A stretch of DNA of 50,934 nt from Bordetella parapertussis (GCA_945897475.1 CAMDFL010000007.1:1-50934), one strand, 5' to 3'; counted from the stretch's first letter, positions 43,416 through 50,934 are shown. The notes: generated by a model not told the origin, from the sequence alone. Numbers and translations are program-made.

Positions 43416-44003
43416 TCAGGACGCCCCCAGCATGCGTTCAACATACCGTGCAATCATGTCCACTTCGAGGTTGACTTTCGAACCGGGTTTTAAATACTTG
43501 AGCGTGGTGACAGACACTGTGTGCGGAATCAGGTTGATCGCGAATTCGGGCCCTTCAACATGGTTCACCGTCAGGCTCACCCCGTGTATCGCGATGGAAC
43601 CTTTTTGCGCGATATAGCGGGCAAGCGCATCAGGCGCGCGCACCCGCAACAGCATGCTCTCGCCCACCGGCTCGAATTTCAATACCTCGCCCACGCCATC
43701 GACATGACCCGACACCATGTGCCCGCCAAGCCTGTCCGACAGGCGTAGCGACTTCTCAAGATTGACTTCGCCCGCGGCATCGAGTCCTATCGAGCAGGAA
43801 AGTGTCTCGGCCGAGACATCGGCCTCAAAGGAGGTTGCCGATTTCACCACCACGGTCAGGCATATTCCGTTCACGGCGATGGAATCTCCGATAGCCACAT
43901 CGTCCATCCCCATTCGCGATGCGGATACGCCCAAGCGAACACCCCCTTCGCGTTTTTCGATTTTATTGATGCGGCCTATGGCTGCGACGATGCCTGAGAA
44001 CAT
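43416..44003 (-). CDS. ribE: Riboflavin synthase alpha chain
   Basis: A 195-residue lumazine protein-fold enzyme that dismutates two 6,7-dimethyl-8-ribityllumazines into riboflavin. MFSGIVAAIGRINKIE at the start, the duplicated barrel with GDSIAVNGICLTVV in the first half and GSIAIHGVSLTVNHVEG in the second, and GGHMVSGHVDGVG are diagnostic. It is slightly shorter than E. coli RibE (213). It follows ribD in the same direction, 103 bases apart. The usual ribBA and ribH genes are not next to it. Flavin supply fits the many flavoenzymes in this window. Confidence 0.95.
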   Translation of the reverse strand: MFSGIVAAIGRINKIEKREGGVRLGVSASRMGMDDVAIGDSIAVNGICLTVVVKSATSFEADVSAETLSCSIGLDAAGEVNLEKSLRLSDRLGGHMVSGHVDGVGEVLKFEPVGESMLLRVRAPDALARYIAQKGSIAIHGVSLTVNHVEGPEFAINLIPHTVSVTTLKYLKPGSKVNLEVDMIARYVERMLGAS

Positions 44004-44106
44004 GATCTATTGACTCCGCTTATAAATAAAATTCGCAGTCGGGGTATTCACCCCGCCCTTGACCACGGGGCTAGGCCCCTTTGGATTCCCCGATTTCAGC
44101 TCCCCG

Positions 44107-45222
44107 CTACAAGCCGAGGGGAATCGGTGTTTGGCTGTTTATGCGCGCCCGGATACGTACATCGTCGCCGATAGGCACGACTTCCGCAATGGTAAGGCGC
44201 TGGGCCTTCGCCAGCTCAATTACCTCGGGCAGATGAAACATGGCTTGTCCCGCATCCCCGATCAACAGAGGAGCGAAATAAACCAGCAACTCATCAACAC
44301 ATCCCTCGCGCAGCAGGGAACCGTTCAACTTCGATCCGGCCTCCACGTGCAACTCATTGATGCCGCGCCGCGAAAGCTCCTCCAGCATGTCGGGCAGTTC
44401 GACCTTGCCATTAGCGTTGGGCAGCACCACGATCTGCGCGCCCCGAGCACTCAAAGCTGCGGCGCGCTCGGGATGCGGCCCGCCCGCGAACACCAGCGTC
44501 GTGCCGGATTGGAAAATTTTGGCCTCGATTGGGGCCTCCAGGCGACTGTCGATCAACACCTTCAAGGGCTGGCGTGGCGTTTGCACCGCTCGCACATTCA
44601 GTTGTGGATCGTCCGCCCGCAGCGTGCCGATGCCGGTGAGCACCGCGCAGGCGCGCGCGCGCCAATGATGCCCATCGTCGCGCGCAGCCTGCGAGGTGAT
44701 CCATTGGCTTTTACCGTTGGCAAGGGCGGTGCGCCCATCCAGGCTCGCGGCAATTTTCATGCGCACCCAGGGGCGGTGGCGCGTCATGCGGGAGACAAAA
44801 CCAATATTGAGATCGCGCGCCTCGTTGCCGAGCAAACCTTGATCGACTTGAATTCCCGCCTGGGCAAGTCGCGCAAACCCCTGGCCCGATACCAGGGGAT
44901 TGGGGTCCTGCATCGCCGCCACCACACGCGCGACACCCGCTGCGATGAGCGCATCAGTACATGGCGGCGTGCGACCCTGATGATTGCACGGCTCCAGCGT
45001 CACATAGGCGGTCGCGCCGCGAGACCCTTCTCCGGCCTGCCGCAGTGCATTGATTTCGGCGTGCGCTTGGCCTGCCGCCTCGTGCCAGCCCTCACCGACC
45101 ACTTCGCCGTTCTTGACCAGAACACAGCCTACGCGTGGATTAGGGCTCGTTGTGTACAGTGCGCGCCCGGCCAATGCCAGGGCCCGCCCCATATACTCTC
45201 GGTCGCTTCGGGAAAAGTCCAT
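44107..45222 (-). CDS. ribD: Bifunctional riboflavin deaminase-reductase
   Basis: A 371-residue fusion. The N-terminal cytidine-deaminase-like domain has the zinc site HAEINAL and PCNHQGRTPPCTDAL; the C-terminal HTP reductase domain has RPWVRMKIAASLDGRTAL and the ELHVEAGSKLNGSLL segment. It catalyses the second and third steps of riboflavin synthesis from GTP. ATG 45222 (MDFSRSDREYM) is preferred to the upstream in-frame ATGs, because the preceding 16 residues are hydrophobic and unlike RibD. The gene pairs with ribE and is divergent from the dihydroxyphthalate-decarboxylase-like gene. Confidence 0.95.
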   Translation of the reverse strand: MDFSRSDREYMGRALALAGRALYTTSPNPRVGCVLVKNGEVVGEGWHEAAGQAHAEINALRQAGEGSRGATAYVTLEPCNHQGRTPPCTDALIAAGVARVVAAMQDPNPLVSGQGFARLAQAGIQVDQGLLGNEARDLNIGFVSRMTRHRPWVRMKIAASLDGRTALANGKSQWITSQAARDDGHHWRARACAVLTGIGTLRADDPQLNVRAVQTPRQPLKVLIDSRLEAPIEAKIFQSGTTLVFAGGPHPERAAALSARGAQIVVLPNANGKVELPDMLEELSRRGINELHVEAGSKLNGSLLREGCVDELLVYFAPLLIGDAGQAMFHLPEVIELAKAQRLTIAEVVPIGDDVRIRARINSQTPIPLGL

Positions 45223-45314
45223 AGTCGCGAAGAGTAGCAGTACTGCAGCCCCTGCCGCCAGCGCCATCATGGTTGGGAGCGGAGAATGTAATAATAGGAT
45301 CGTTCACCTCCCCA

Positions 45315-45346
45315 ATGGTCGATCAAAAACATGGCCGATCGAAAAC
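45315..45346. repeat. 16-bp duplication over alternative start codons
   Basis: ATGGTCGATCAAAAAC (45315-45330) followed by ATGGCCGATCGAAAAC (45331-45346), immediately before ATG 45348. Two of the three ATG triplets are duplication copies; 16 is not a multiple of three, so only the first is in frame. Confidence 0.85.
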
Positions 45347-45347
45347 A

Positions 45348-46445
45348 ATGTCCGAGAAAATCCCGACCATGACATCTCTTCCCTCAAACGACAATGAAGC
45401 CTCCGGATTGCCTCTCGCGGATCGAGCTCAACCGCTGATTGTCGATCGACGCACGGCATCGGTGCGTCTGACGATGGCGGTATGCGACTACGAACATACC
45501 CGTGAATTAGCGCAGGGCATCGTGCGTGCCGATGGAATCACCATCACGCCCTTGGTATTCCCGTCGATCGAAGAAATCACCTTCCGCTTCCTGCGCAACC
45601 TGGAGTGGGATGTCTCGGAGCTTTCCTTTGGTAAATACATCGCCATTGTGGGTCAGGGCAAGGCGCCGATGGTGGCGATACCGGTATTCCCGTCGCGCAT
45701 GCATCGTCACTCGGCGATTTATGTCCGCACTGACCGCGGCATTCGATCAGCCAAGGATCTCGAAGGCCGCACCATCGGCATACCGGAATGGGCGCAAACC
45801 GCGGGCATTTACGTGCGCGGCTTTCTCGCTGAGGAATATGGCGTCGATCTCAAAACCATACGATGGGTGCAGGCCGGCGTGGACGAGGCCGGACGCGCCG
45901 AAAAAGTAGCGCTGCAACTGCCCGCGGGTTATCGATATGAAGCGCGCCCTGAGCCCACGCTCTCGTCGATGCTGGAATCAGGCGAAGTGGATGCCGTTAT
46001 TTCCGCCAAAGTGCCGCTGGGCGTGGCACGCGCCGGTGGCAAGGTTGCCAGATTGTTTAAGGACTATCGCGCCGAAGAAGCTCGCCTGTTCGCCAAGACC
46101 GGCATCTTCCCCATAATGCATCTGATCACGCTGCGTCGCGACGTCTACGAGCAGCACCCCTGGATCGCAATGAACTTGTACAAGGCTTTCGATGAAGCCA
46201 AACGGCGCTGCCTGCGATTAATCGGCGACTACACCTGCTCGCGCCTGCCCTTGCCGTGGGGCGCGGCCATGGTCGATGAGATTACCAGCGGCTACGGTGA
46301 AGACCCCTACCCTTATGGTATTGAGGCGAGCCGTACAACGCTGGAGGCCTATTGCCGCTATGCGCATGAGCAGGGCGTGACACCCGTACTGATGACGATT
46401 GAAGACCTGTTTCCACCCGAAGTGCAGGCCACTACTCGTGTTTAA
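45348..46445 (+). CDS. 4,5-dihydroxyphthalate decarboxylase-like protein (substrate-binding fold)
   Basis: A 365-residue cytosolic protein with a periplasmic-binding-protein fold but no signal peptide, like the Pht5 decarboxylases of phthalate degradation. RLTMAVCDYEHTRELAQG, the FPSIEEITFRFLRNLEWDVSE region, LEGRTIGIPEWAQTAGIYVRG and DYTCSRLPLPWGAAMVDE are typical. True activity on 4,5-dihydroxyphthalate is unproven, since many homologues are annotated only by fold. The start is uncertain: in-frame ATGs lie at 45315, 45348 and 45369; 45348 (MSEKIPTM) is a compromise, as the first lies in a repeat. It heads a plus-strand group with a cyclodeaminase-like gene and a bicupin dioxygenase. Confidence 0.8.
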   Translation: MSEKIPTMTSLPSNDNEASGLPLADRAQPLIVDRRTASVRLTMAVCDYEHTRELAQGIVRADGITITPLVFPSIEEITFRFLRNLEWDVSELSFGKYIAIVGQGKAPMVAIPVFPSRMHRHSAIYVRTDRGIRSAKDLEGRTIGIPEWAQTAGIYVRGFLAEEYGVDLKTIRWVQAGVDEAGRAEKVALQLPAGYRYEARPEPTLSSMLESGEVDAVISAKVPLGVARAGGKVARLFKDYRAEEARLFAKTGIFPIMHLITLRRDVYEQHPWIAMNLYKAFDEAKRRCLRLIGDYTCSRLPLPWGAAMVDEITSGYGEDPYPYGIEASRTTLEAYCRYAHEQGVTPVLMTIEDLFPPEVQATTRV

Positions 46446-46446
46446 C

Positions 46447-46488
46447 GCTATAGCCGTCAAAACCAAGGCTATAGCCGATAAAACCAAG
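46447..46488. repeat. 21-bp tandem repeat x2 after the decarboxylase-like gene
   Basis: Units 46447-46467 and 46468-46488, GCTATAGCCG-T/A followed by C/A-AAAACCAAG, two mismatches. It starts two bases after the TAA stop. Confidence 0.92.
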
Positions 46489-46493
46489 CGTTC

Positions 46494-46603
46494 CGAAAAC
46501 CCTTAGAAAACCGTTCGAAAACCCCTCGAAAACCCCTCGAAAACCCCTCGAAATCCCATCGAAATCCCATCGAAAATCTCTCGAAAGCCGATCGAAAACC
46601 CCT
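46494..46603. repeat. Ten 11-bp tandem repeats with phased A-tracts
   Basis: The motif TCGAAAACCCC recurs with exact 11-base spacing; the CGAAA step falls at 46494, 46505 (as AGAAA), 46516, 46527, 46538, 46549, 46560, 46571, 46582 and 46593. Each unit carries an A3-A4 tract, so the tracts sit on one face of the helix. The array ends 35 bases before ATG 46638. Confidence 0.95.
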
Positions 46604-46637
46604 TCCACAAACCCGCAAAAAGCGAAGCCACGACAAC

Positions 46638-47639
46638 ATGCCCTATTGGTTCTCTGAGTCCGATGTCACCGCCTCGATAACGCTTGCCTCGGCAATCGGT
46701 GCGCTGCAGCGCGTACTCGACGCCGAAGCCCAAGGCCAGGCCAACAACATGACCAAAACCCACCTCATGGTGGGCAAGAACGATGTGCTGCAAGCTTTCG
46801 GCGGCGCGGTCACCGCCGAAGGCCTGTGCGGCACCAAGACCTGGGTAAACATCGCGGGGAAATCACAGACGGTACTGATACTGTTTTCGCTTGACGATGG
46901 ATCTTTGCGCGCGGTGTTCGAGGCAACGGCTCTGGGCCAGATTCGCACCGCTGCCATGTCGGGGGTGGGCACCGACTGGATGGCGCGCGCCGATGCAAAC
47001 GAAATGGCGATCATAGGCGCCGGAAAGCAGGCCCTGCCGCAGATCGCCGCGGTAGTGGCGGTGCGTCCGATCAAGCGGGTGCGAATTTTCAGTCGTACAC
47101 CGGAAAGCCGCGAAAAACTGGCGGTGGCGGTGCGCAGTGTTTTCCCGACAATCGAGGTAACGCCCTCGCAGAGCATGAGTGAGGCGCTGGATGGTGCGCC
47201 CATCGTTACGCTTTGCACCAATGCGATGGCGCCGTTCTATACCGCCGCGATGGCCGCCCCGGGCACCCATATCAACGCGGTGGGAGCGATCGTGCCGGCA
47301 CGTTCTGAATTTACTGACGACATCTTTCTGCGTTGCACATCCATCGCAGTGGACACCGTCGAAGGTGTGAAAGAACTCTCGCGCGAATTCATCGATTACT
47401 TTGGTTCGGGGCGTGAACCTTGGGAACGGGTACGGCCAATTTCCCAAGTAATTGCCGCAGGCCAGAAACGTCCGGCCAATGCGGATCTCACACTATTCAA
47501 GGCGATGGGCATGGGCATAGCCGATATCGCGGTAGCCATTGAAGTATTGAAAGCCGCCGAGACGCGCGGCATCGGGCAGCGCCTGCCCGAGCGCATGAGG
47601 CAGGAATTGCCACTCGCCTCAACAACCCCCGGCCAGTAG
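46638..47639 (+). CDS. Ornithine cyclodeaminase/mu-crystallin family protein
   Basis: A 333-residue NAD(P)-dependent protein of the ornithine cyclodeaminase, ketimine reductase and mu-crystallin family. KTHLMVGKNDVLQAFGG, GTKTWVNIAG, the nucleotide-binding MAIIGAGKQALPQIAAV, and GTHINAVGAIVPARSEFTDD are recognisable. Substitutions in the N-terminal substrate pocket relative to true ornithine cyclodeaminase make imino-acid reduction or alanine-dehydrogenase-type activity equally likely. There is no clear ribosome site; the leader is the phased A-tract array. It lies 30 bases before the bicupin gene and is probably co-transcribed with it. Confidence 0.88.
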   Translation: MPYWFSESDVTASITLASAIGALQRVLDAEAQGQANNMTKTHLMVGKNDVLQAFGGAVTAEGLCGTKTWVNIAGKSQTVLILFSLDDGSLRAVFEATALGQIRTAAMSGVGTDWMARADANEMAIIGAGKQALPQIAAVVAVRPIKRVRIFSRTPESREKLAVAVRSVFPTIEVTPSQSMSEALDGAPIVTLCTNAMAPFYTAAMAAPGTHINAVGAIVPARSEFTDDIFLRCTSIAVDTVEGVKELSREFIDYFGSGREPWERVRPISQVIAAGQKRPANADLTLFKAMGMGIADIAVAIEVLKAAETRGIGQRLPERMRQELPLASTTPGQ

Positions 47640-47669
47640 ACTTAAACCGAATATTCAAGGAGAACCCTC

Positions 47670-48773
47670 GTGAGCAGCTCACCGTTTATCGACCGCAGCG
47701 GCTGGACCCCCGCACCACTGGACCTGTGGGAACCCATCCTCATCAGCAAGGAGCAGATCGACGCCGAAATCGAGCGTCTCGCCGCCGCACCACGCCCCGC
47801 CAACGGACGCCGCCAATCGCTGATCGTGCATCCTCGCTGGAGGGATCTGGGCGTCGGCCCGGGCCTGAACCCCGGCGTCACGGTGACGCTTGAAGTCCTC
47901 AAGCCTGGTGAAGAAACCACGCCGATCCGCCACAACTCCACCCAGATAAATTTCTGCATCAAAGGCTCGGGGGCTTCCATCATTAATGGCAAGCGTATCC
48001 AATACGGCCAATACGACACCTGGAACTTCCCGTCGATGGCCACCTATCGCCACATCAACGATTCGACGGATGTTCACGCGCGCTTGTGTTATTCCAACGC
48101 GGCTTTACTTGAAAAACTCAACATTCATATCGTTGAGGACGACCCGATGAAAACTCACCTCAAAGCCGTCGAGGAACAGAAGGACGCTGCGGACACCGCA
48201 TCCACCGCGCCCGCAGCCACGACCATAAAGCTTGGCGACGACGGCGCCTACCTCATGCCCTATGAAGTTCTCATCAACCCCCATCCGGTGGAATCGAAAA
48301 TTCTTCACTGGCCATGGCTCGGCCTGAAGTCGGAACTCGACAAACTGGGGGGGCTGGATAAGAACTACAAAGGCCGGCGCCTGTACATGATGTGGAACCC
48401 GGTCACCGGGCGGCACAACGGCATCACACCGAATTTCTTCGCCACCATCACCATCCGGCCACCGGGCATCATCGATAGACCGCATCGCCACACCTCGGCC
48501 GCCATCAACTATTACTTCTCTGGCACCGGCTACTCGGTGGTGGAAAAAAAGCGTTATGACTGGAAAGCCGGTGACCTGATGCTCTCCGCGCCTGGTTGGG
48601 GGATACACAACCATGCCTCAAACGATCAACCGGTGTACGAACTCACGGTGCAGGATCAGCCGCTGATGATCTACATGGAATCTTTGTTATGGCAGGAGGA
48701 TCTGAAAAAGCCCTGGCGGGTGCTCGGCACTGAGTCGGGCTTTGAGACCAATCGAGTCGCGGCGGCATCGTAA
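47670..48773 (+). CDS. Bicupin dioxygenase-like protein (gentisate 1,2-dioxygenase family)
   Basis: A 367-residue protein with two cupin barrels. The first has TTPIRHNSTQINFCIKGSG, the second RPHRHTSAAINYYFSGTGYS with metal-binding histidines and YDWKAGDLMLSAPGWGIHNH. Gentisate, salicylate and 1-hydroxy-2-naphthoate ring-cleaving dioxygenases have this layout and use Fe(II). Residues 167-181 or so form an Ala/Thr-rich linker between the barrels. GTG 47670 is used, with AAGGAGA seven bases upstream. It probably forms an operon with the cyclodeaminase-like gene and the dihydroxyphthalate-decarboxylase-like gene, which fits aromatic acid breakdown (inference). Confidence 0.87.
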   Translation: MSSSPFIDRSGWTPAPLDLWEPILISKEQIDAEIERLAAAPRPANGRRQSLIVHPRWRDLGVGPGLNPGVTVTLEVLKPGEETTPIRHNSTQINFCIKGSGASIINGKRIQYGQYDTWNFPSMATYRHINDSTDVHARLCYSNAALLEKLNIHIVEDDPMKTHLKAVEEQKDAADTASTAPAATTIKLGDDGAYLMPYEVLINPHPVESKILHWPWLGLKSELDKLGGLDKNYKGRRLYMMWNPVTGRHNGITPNFFATITIRPPGIIDRPHRHTSAAINYYFSGTGYSVVEKKRYDWKAGDLMLSAPGWGIHNHASNDQPVYELTVQDQPLMIYMESLLWQEDLKKPWRVLGTESGFETNRVAAAS

Positions 48774-48849
48774 GAGGCCTGTTTTTGTCATGAGTTATTA
48801 GTCTCCCGATAATTGCTTCGGTCGCCTCGGCCTCGTTGCCATACACTTT

Positions 48850-49181
48850 ATGTATATCTCACCAGGCCAGGGGGTTCAGATGGCCGTCTCGGCCATCACC
48901 TTGGCCGAACTGATCCATGGCGCCGAGAAAAATAAAGATCCCGCCCGCAATCTTTCGGTGGTCGAGGACTTCTTCGCTCGGCTCGTGGTGCCCCCTACAC
49001 CGACAAAGCGGCGTGACACTGTGGCAACATCCGTGCAGCCTTGAAAAAAACTGGTCAACCGATCGGCATCAACGACCTGCCTGTCGCCGCGCATGCGCGC
49101 AGCGAAGGTTTAACCCTGGTCAGCAACAACCGACGCGAGTTCGAGCGGGTTCCCGGATTGATGCTGGACAACCGGGTATAG
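48850..49181 (+). pseudogene. VapC-type PIN-domain toxin, decayed
   Basis: Recognisable PIN-domain pieces are split by mutations. VSAITLAELIHGAEKNKDPARN and FFARLVVP lie in the first frame. After about 49000 the similarity moves to another frame: NIRAALKKTGQPIGINDLPV, AAHARSEGLTLVSNNRREFE and RVPGLMLDNRV to TAG, with an in-frame TGA just before. The N-terminal MxLLDTN strand with the first catalytic aspartate is deleted. No VapB antitoxin is present. It is a dead toxin gene, comparable to the antitoxin relic at 23646. Confidence 0.85.
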
Positions 49182-49347
49182 ATTCGCCAAATAAATATGC
49201 AAGTCACCTTGCCCGTTGCCGCTGTGAAACGCGCGAGCAGAGTTGTTCCCATTGTAATGACCGCACCCGACGATGATGTCATACAATGAAACACCCCAGC
49301 GCTTACTCAATGGAGTGCGCGCGCCCCCTGAACTCGCGGAGCCCGCA

Positions 49348-50325
49348 ATGAAAAAAATGTTCCAATGTTTAGCCGCTTCCCTCCTGACCATGACTATGCT
49401 GCCCTCCGCCTGGTCGCAATCGTATCCAAGCAAGCCGGTGAAAATCGTGGTGCCCAGCAGCACTGGCGGCGCCACTGATACGTTCTCCCGCGCTTTGGGT
49501 CCGCGCCTCACGGAAATATGGGGTCAGAGTGTGATTATCGAAAATCGGGCAGGAGCAAATCAGATCATCGGCTCCGAGTACGTTTCCAAATCTGCTGGCG
49601 ATGGCTACACTTTAATGGTTGCGGATGCGGCTTCATTCGTCATCAACCCGCACCAGTACAAAAAGCTGGCTTACGATGGCTTAAATGGATTTACGCCTAT
49701 TACAGTTCTGGTTAAGTTTCCATGGGTGATTGCCGCCAATGCTGGGGTACCTGCCAATAATTTTCAAGAATTGCTCGCATTGGCGAAGGCCAAGCCGGGA
49801 ACGCTTTCCTACGGCTCATTCGGATTGGGGTCATCGGCGCACATCAGCGTCGAATATCTCAGGCACGCGGCAAACATAGACATCATTCACGTTCCTTATA
49901 AAGGATCGGGTCCAGCGACCATCGATCTTCTGTCCGGCCAGATCTCTTTCATGATGGCGACGCCCCTGGTATTCAACCAACACGTCAATTCGGGAAAGCT
50001 TAAATTCATCGCCGCCGCGACCAGCAGCCGCATTCCTATGCTGCCTGCCCTTCCTACGATCGCCGAATCCGGCCTGCCGGGTTACGAAGCCGGCACCTGG
50101 TTCGCGCTGGTGGGGTCACCGGGCATCCCGCGCGAGGTGGTTGCAAAAATCTACGCCGACACCATGCGTGTATTGAACAATGCCGCGTTTCGCGAACAGT
50201 ACGTCACCAAAAATTGGTTCGAGGTAGTTGGCAATACGCCCGAGGCGTTCGCGGTCTACCTTAAATCGGAAGATGCGCGCTGGGAAAAGCTGATTCGGTT
50301 GTCTCGCGTCAGCGTCGAACAATAG
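49348..50325 (+). CDS. Bug/TctC-family solute receptor 5
   Basis: A 325-residue periplasmic carboxylate receptor. The signal peptide ends near SAWSQ, the mature start is YPSKPVKIVVPSSTGG, and IENRAGANQIIGSEYVSK and HVPYKGSGPATIDLL are the ligand segments. ATG 49348 is chosen because the n-region (MKKMFQ) and hydrophobic core follow directly and GGAG lies about seven bases before. The next intact gene is a Tat-exported amidohydrolase, with a receptor fragment between. As with the other copies, TctA and TctB are not nearby. Confidence 0.93.
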   Translation: MKKMFQCLAASLLTMTMLPSAWSQSYPSKPVKIVVPSSTGGATDTFSRALGPRLTEIWGQSVIIENRAGANQIIGSEYVSKSAGDGYTLMVADAASFVINPHQYKKLAYDGLNGFTPITVLVKFPWVIAANAGVPANNFQELLALAKAKPGTLSYGSFGLGSSAHISVEYLRHAANIDIIHVPYKGSGPATIDLLSGQISFMMATPLVFNQHVNSGKLKFIAAATSSRIPMLPALPTIAESGLPGYEAGTWFALVGSPGIPREVVAKIYADTMRVLNNAAFREQYVTKNWFEVVGNTPEAFAVYLKSEDARWEKLIRLSRVSVEQ

Positions 50326-50525
50326 GCGGGGGCTTGTTCAAAAAGATTTCCGCGTGCCTTCGCGAGCGCATCGATGCGCCCCGCTACCGATGTCAACGCA
50401 CCGCCCGCATGCTAAAAAATAAACCGGATATCGCGGTATCGCGATAGCGCGTCGATGAAAAGCAGGCTGACGATGGCGCGCACGATGTCGAAAGGGAATT
50501 CGATCAGCGACGCGGCGATCCCCGG

Positions 50526-50756
50526 CATCAGACCCTGTATGCACTGTATGCGCCGACCGGAACGTCGCGGACAATCCTCGACTTGCTCAACCAGTCCCTG
50601 CAGCGTGTGCTGCAACTTGCGGATGTGCGAGAAAAGCTTCTGGTATTGGGCATCTATCCCGAAGCAAGCAACCCAGCAGAACTGGCGAGGAAAGGTAACG
50701 AGGAAATAGACTTTCTGGGCAAGGCCATTCCCTTGATTGGCCCGCAACCGCAATAG
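50526..50756 (+). pseudogene. C-terminal fragment of a Bug/TctC receptor
   Basis: The frame ending at TAG 50754-50756 reads LYALYAPTGTSRTILDLLNQ, then SLQRVLQLADVREKLLVLG and YPEASNPAELARKGNEEID, which is the C-terminal lobe of a Bug receptor. The upstream part is absent: the frame is closed by TAG at 50445 and the intervening codons do not match. It follows receptor 5 by about 200 bases and ends 44 bases before the amidohydrolase gene, so it may be what is left of a former operon partner. Confidence 0.75.
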
Positions 50757-50799
50757 TTATCGACTTCCGTCGTTCAATTAACCACAGGGGAAATTAAAC

Positions 50800-50934
50800 A
50801 TGCGTGATCAAACTACACGGCGCGATTTCATCAAGGCTTCGGGCGCGGTGCTCGCCGCCGGTACGGCAGGACCATTGTTCGCTCAAGGCGCAAGACCGGC
50901 GCGCACGCTCATCAAGGGCGGCGTGGTGTTGAGC
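50800..50934 (+). CDS. Tat-exported amidohydrolase, 5' part only
   Basis: The first 45 codons of a gene cut by the window end. A twin-arginine signal (TTRRDFIKASGAVLAAGTAG) and a cleavage site near LFAQG are followed by RTLIKGGVVLS, the first strand of the composite beta-sandwich of amidohydrolase-superfamily enzymes. AGGGGA precedes the ATG. The Tat signal implies a cofactor- or metal-loaded enzyme folded before export. The substrate is not visible. Confidence 0.75.
   Translation, partial: MRDQTTRRDFIKASGAVLAAGTAGPLFAQGARPARTLIKGGVVLS

Noticed and set aside
44004..44106. FMN riboswitch between ribD and ribE
   Set aside because: The GC-rich hairpins here lack the conserved RFN-element core, and the site is inside the operon and not at its head.
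44059..45237. A 392-codon plus-strand frame opposite ribD
   Set aside because: ribD carries its full zinc and reductase motifs on the other strand; the antisense protein has no recognisable domain.

Overview
The window looks like chromosomal DNA of a GC-rich betaproteobacterium, probably Burkholderiales-like. The main reason is the number of periplasmic tripartite-tricarboxylate (Bug/TctC) solute receptors: five intact copies and three decayed ones, with no TctA or TctB membrane partners in the window. They sit among D-2-hydroxyacid dehydrogenases, CoA-transferases, a flavin monooxygenase, a CoxL-like molybdenum hydroxylase subunit, a UbiD relic and ring-cleavage-like dioxygenases. This is the usual picture of an environmental degrader of organic and aromatic acids. 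No tRNA, rRNA, CRISPR array, phage or complete insertion sequence was seen.

Layout. 0-3 kb: flavin monooxygenase, then a minus-strand sulfur-trafficking operon (two YeeE/YedE half-proteins and an exported DsrE). 3-7 kb: hrpA helicase. 7-12.3 kb: two receptor genes alternating with a hydroxyacid dehydrogenase, an HDOD protein and a second dehydrogenase. 12.3-12.7 kb: a 274-bp MITE-like element next to REP-like palindromes. 12.7-21.7 kb: two MFS transporters, the CoxL-like subunit, an FMN-dependent 2-hydroxyacid oxidase and two receptors. 22-24 kb: tRNA modification (trhO), a pseudouridine synthase and an antitoxin relic. 24-28.3 kb: an envelope module made of a TPR-CHAT lipoprotein, a 41-residue secreted peptide with its own promoter and terminator, and an exported TPR protein. 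28.5-35.4 kb: CaiB-type CoA-transferase, methyltransferase, an unknown protein, an AraC-alkyltransferase fusion, hemerythrin, DUF1993, and the relics of a receptor and a UbiD decarboxylase. 35.7-42.6 kb: isolated EF-G, broken receptor, Fe-S flavoreductase, VOC protein, fused CoA-transferase. 42.7-45.2 kb: DUF4337, ribE and ribD. 45.3-50.9 kb: a dihydroxyphthalate-decarboxylase-like protein, ornithine-cyclodeaminase-like protein, bicupin dioxygenase, VapC relic, receptor, receptor fragment and the start of a Tat-exported amidohydrolase.

The most unusual signal is not a gene. At least fifteen gene borders carry short imperfect tandem duplications (8-53 bp units, many close to 10, 11, 20, 21 or 22 bp). 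They repeatedly copy a neighbouring gene's stop codon, start codon or ribosome-binding region. The extreme cases are an exact 7 x 10-bp array over the methyltransferase start and a 10 x 11-bp array of phased A-tracts before the cyclodeaminase gene. Internal in-frame deletions in the UbiD and receptor relics suggest the same replication-slippage-like process also removes sequence.
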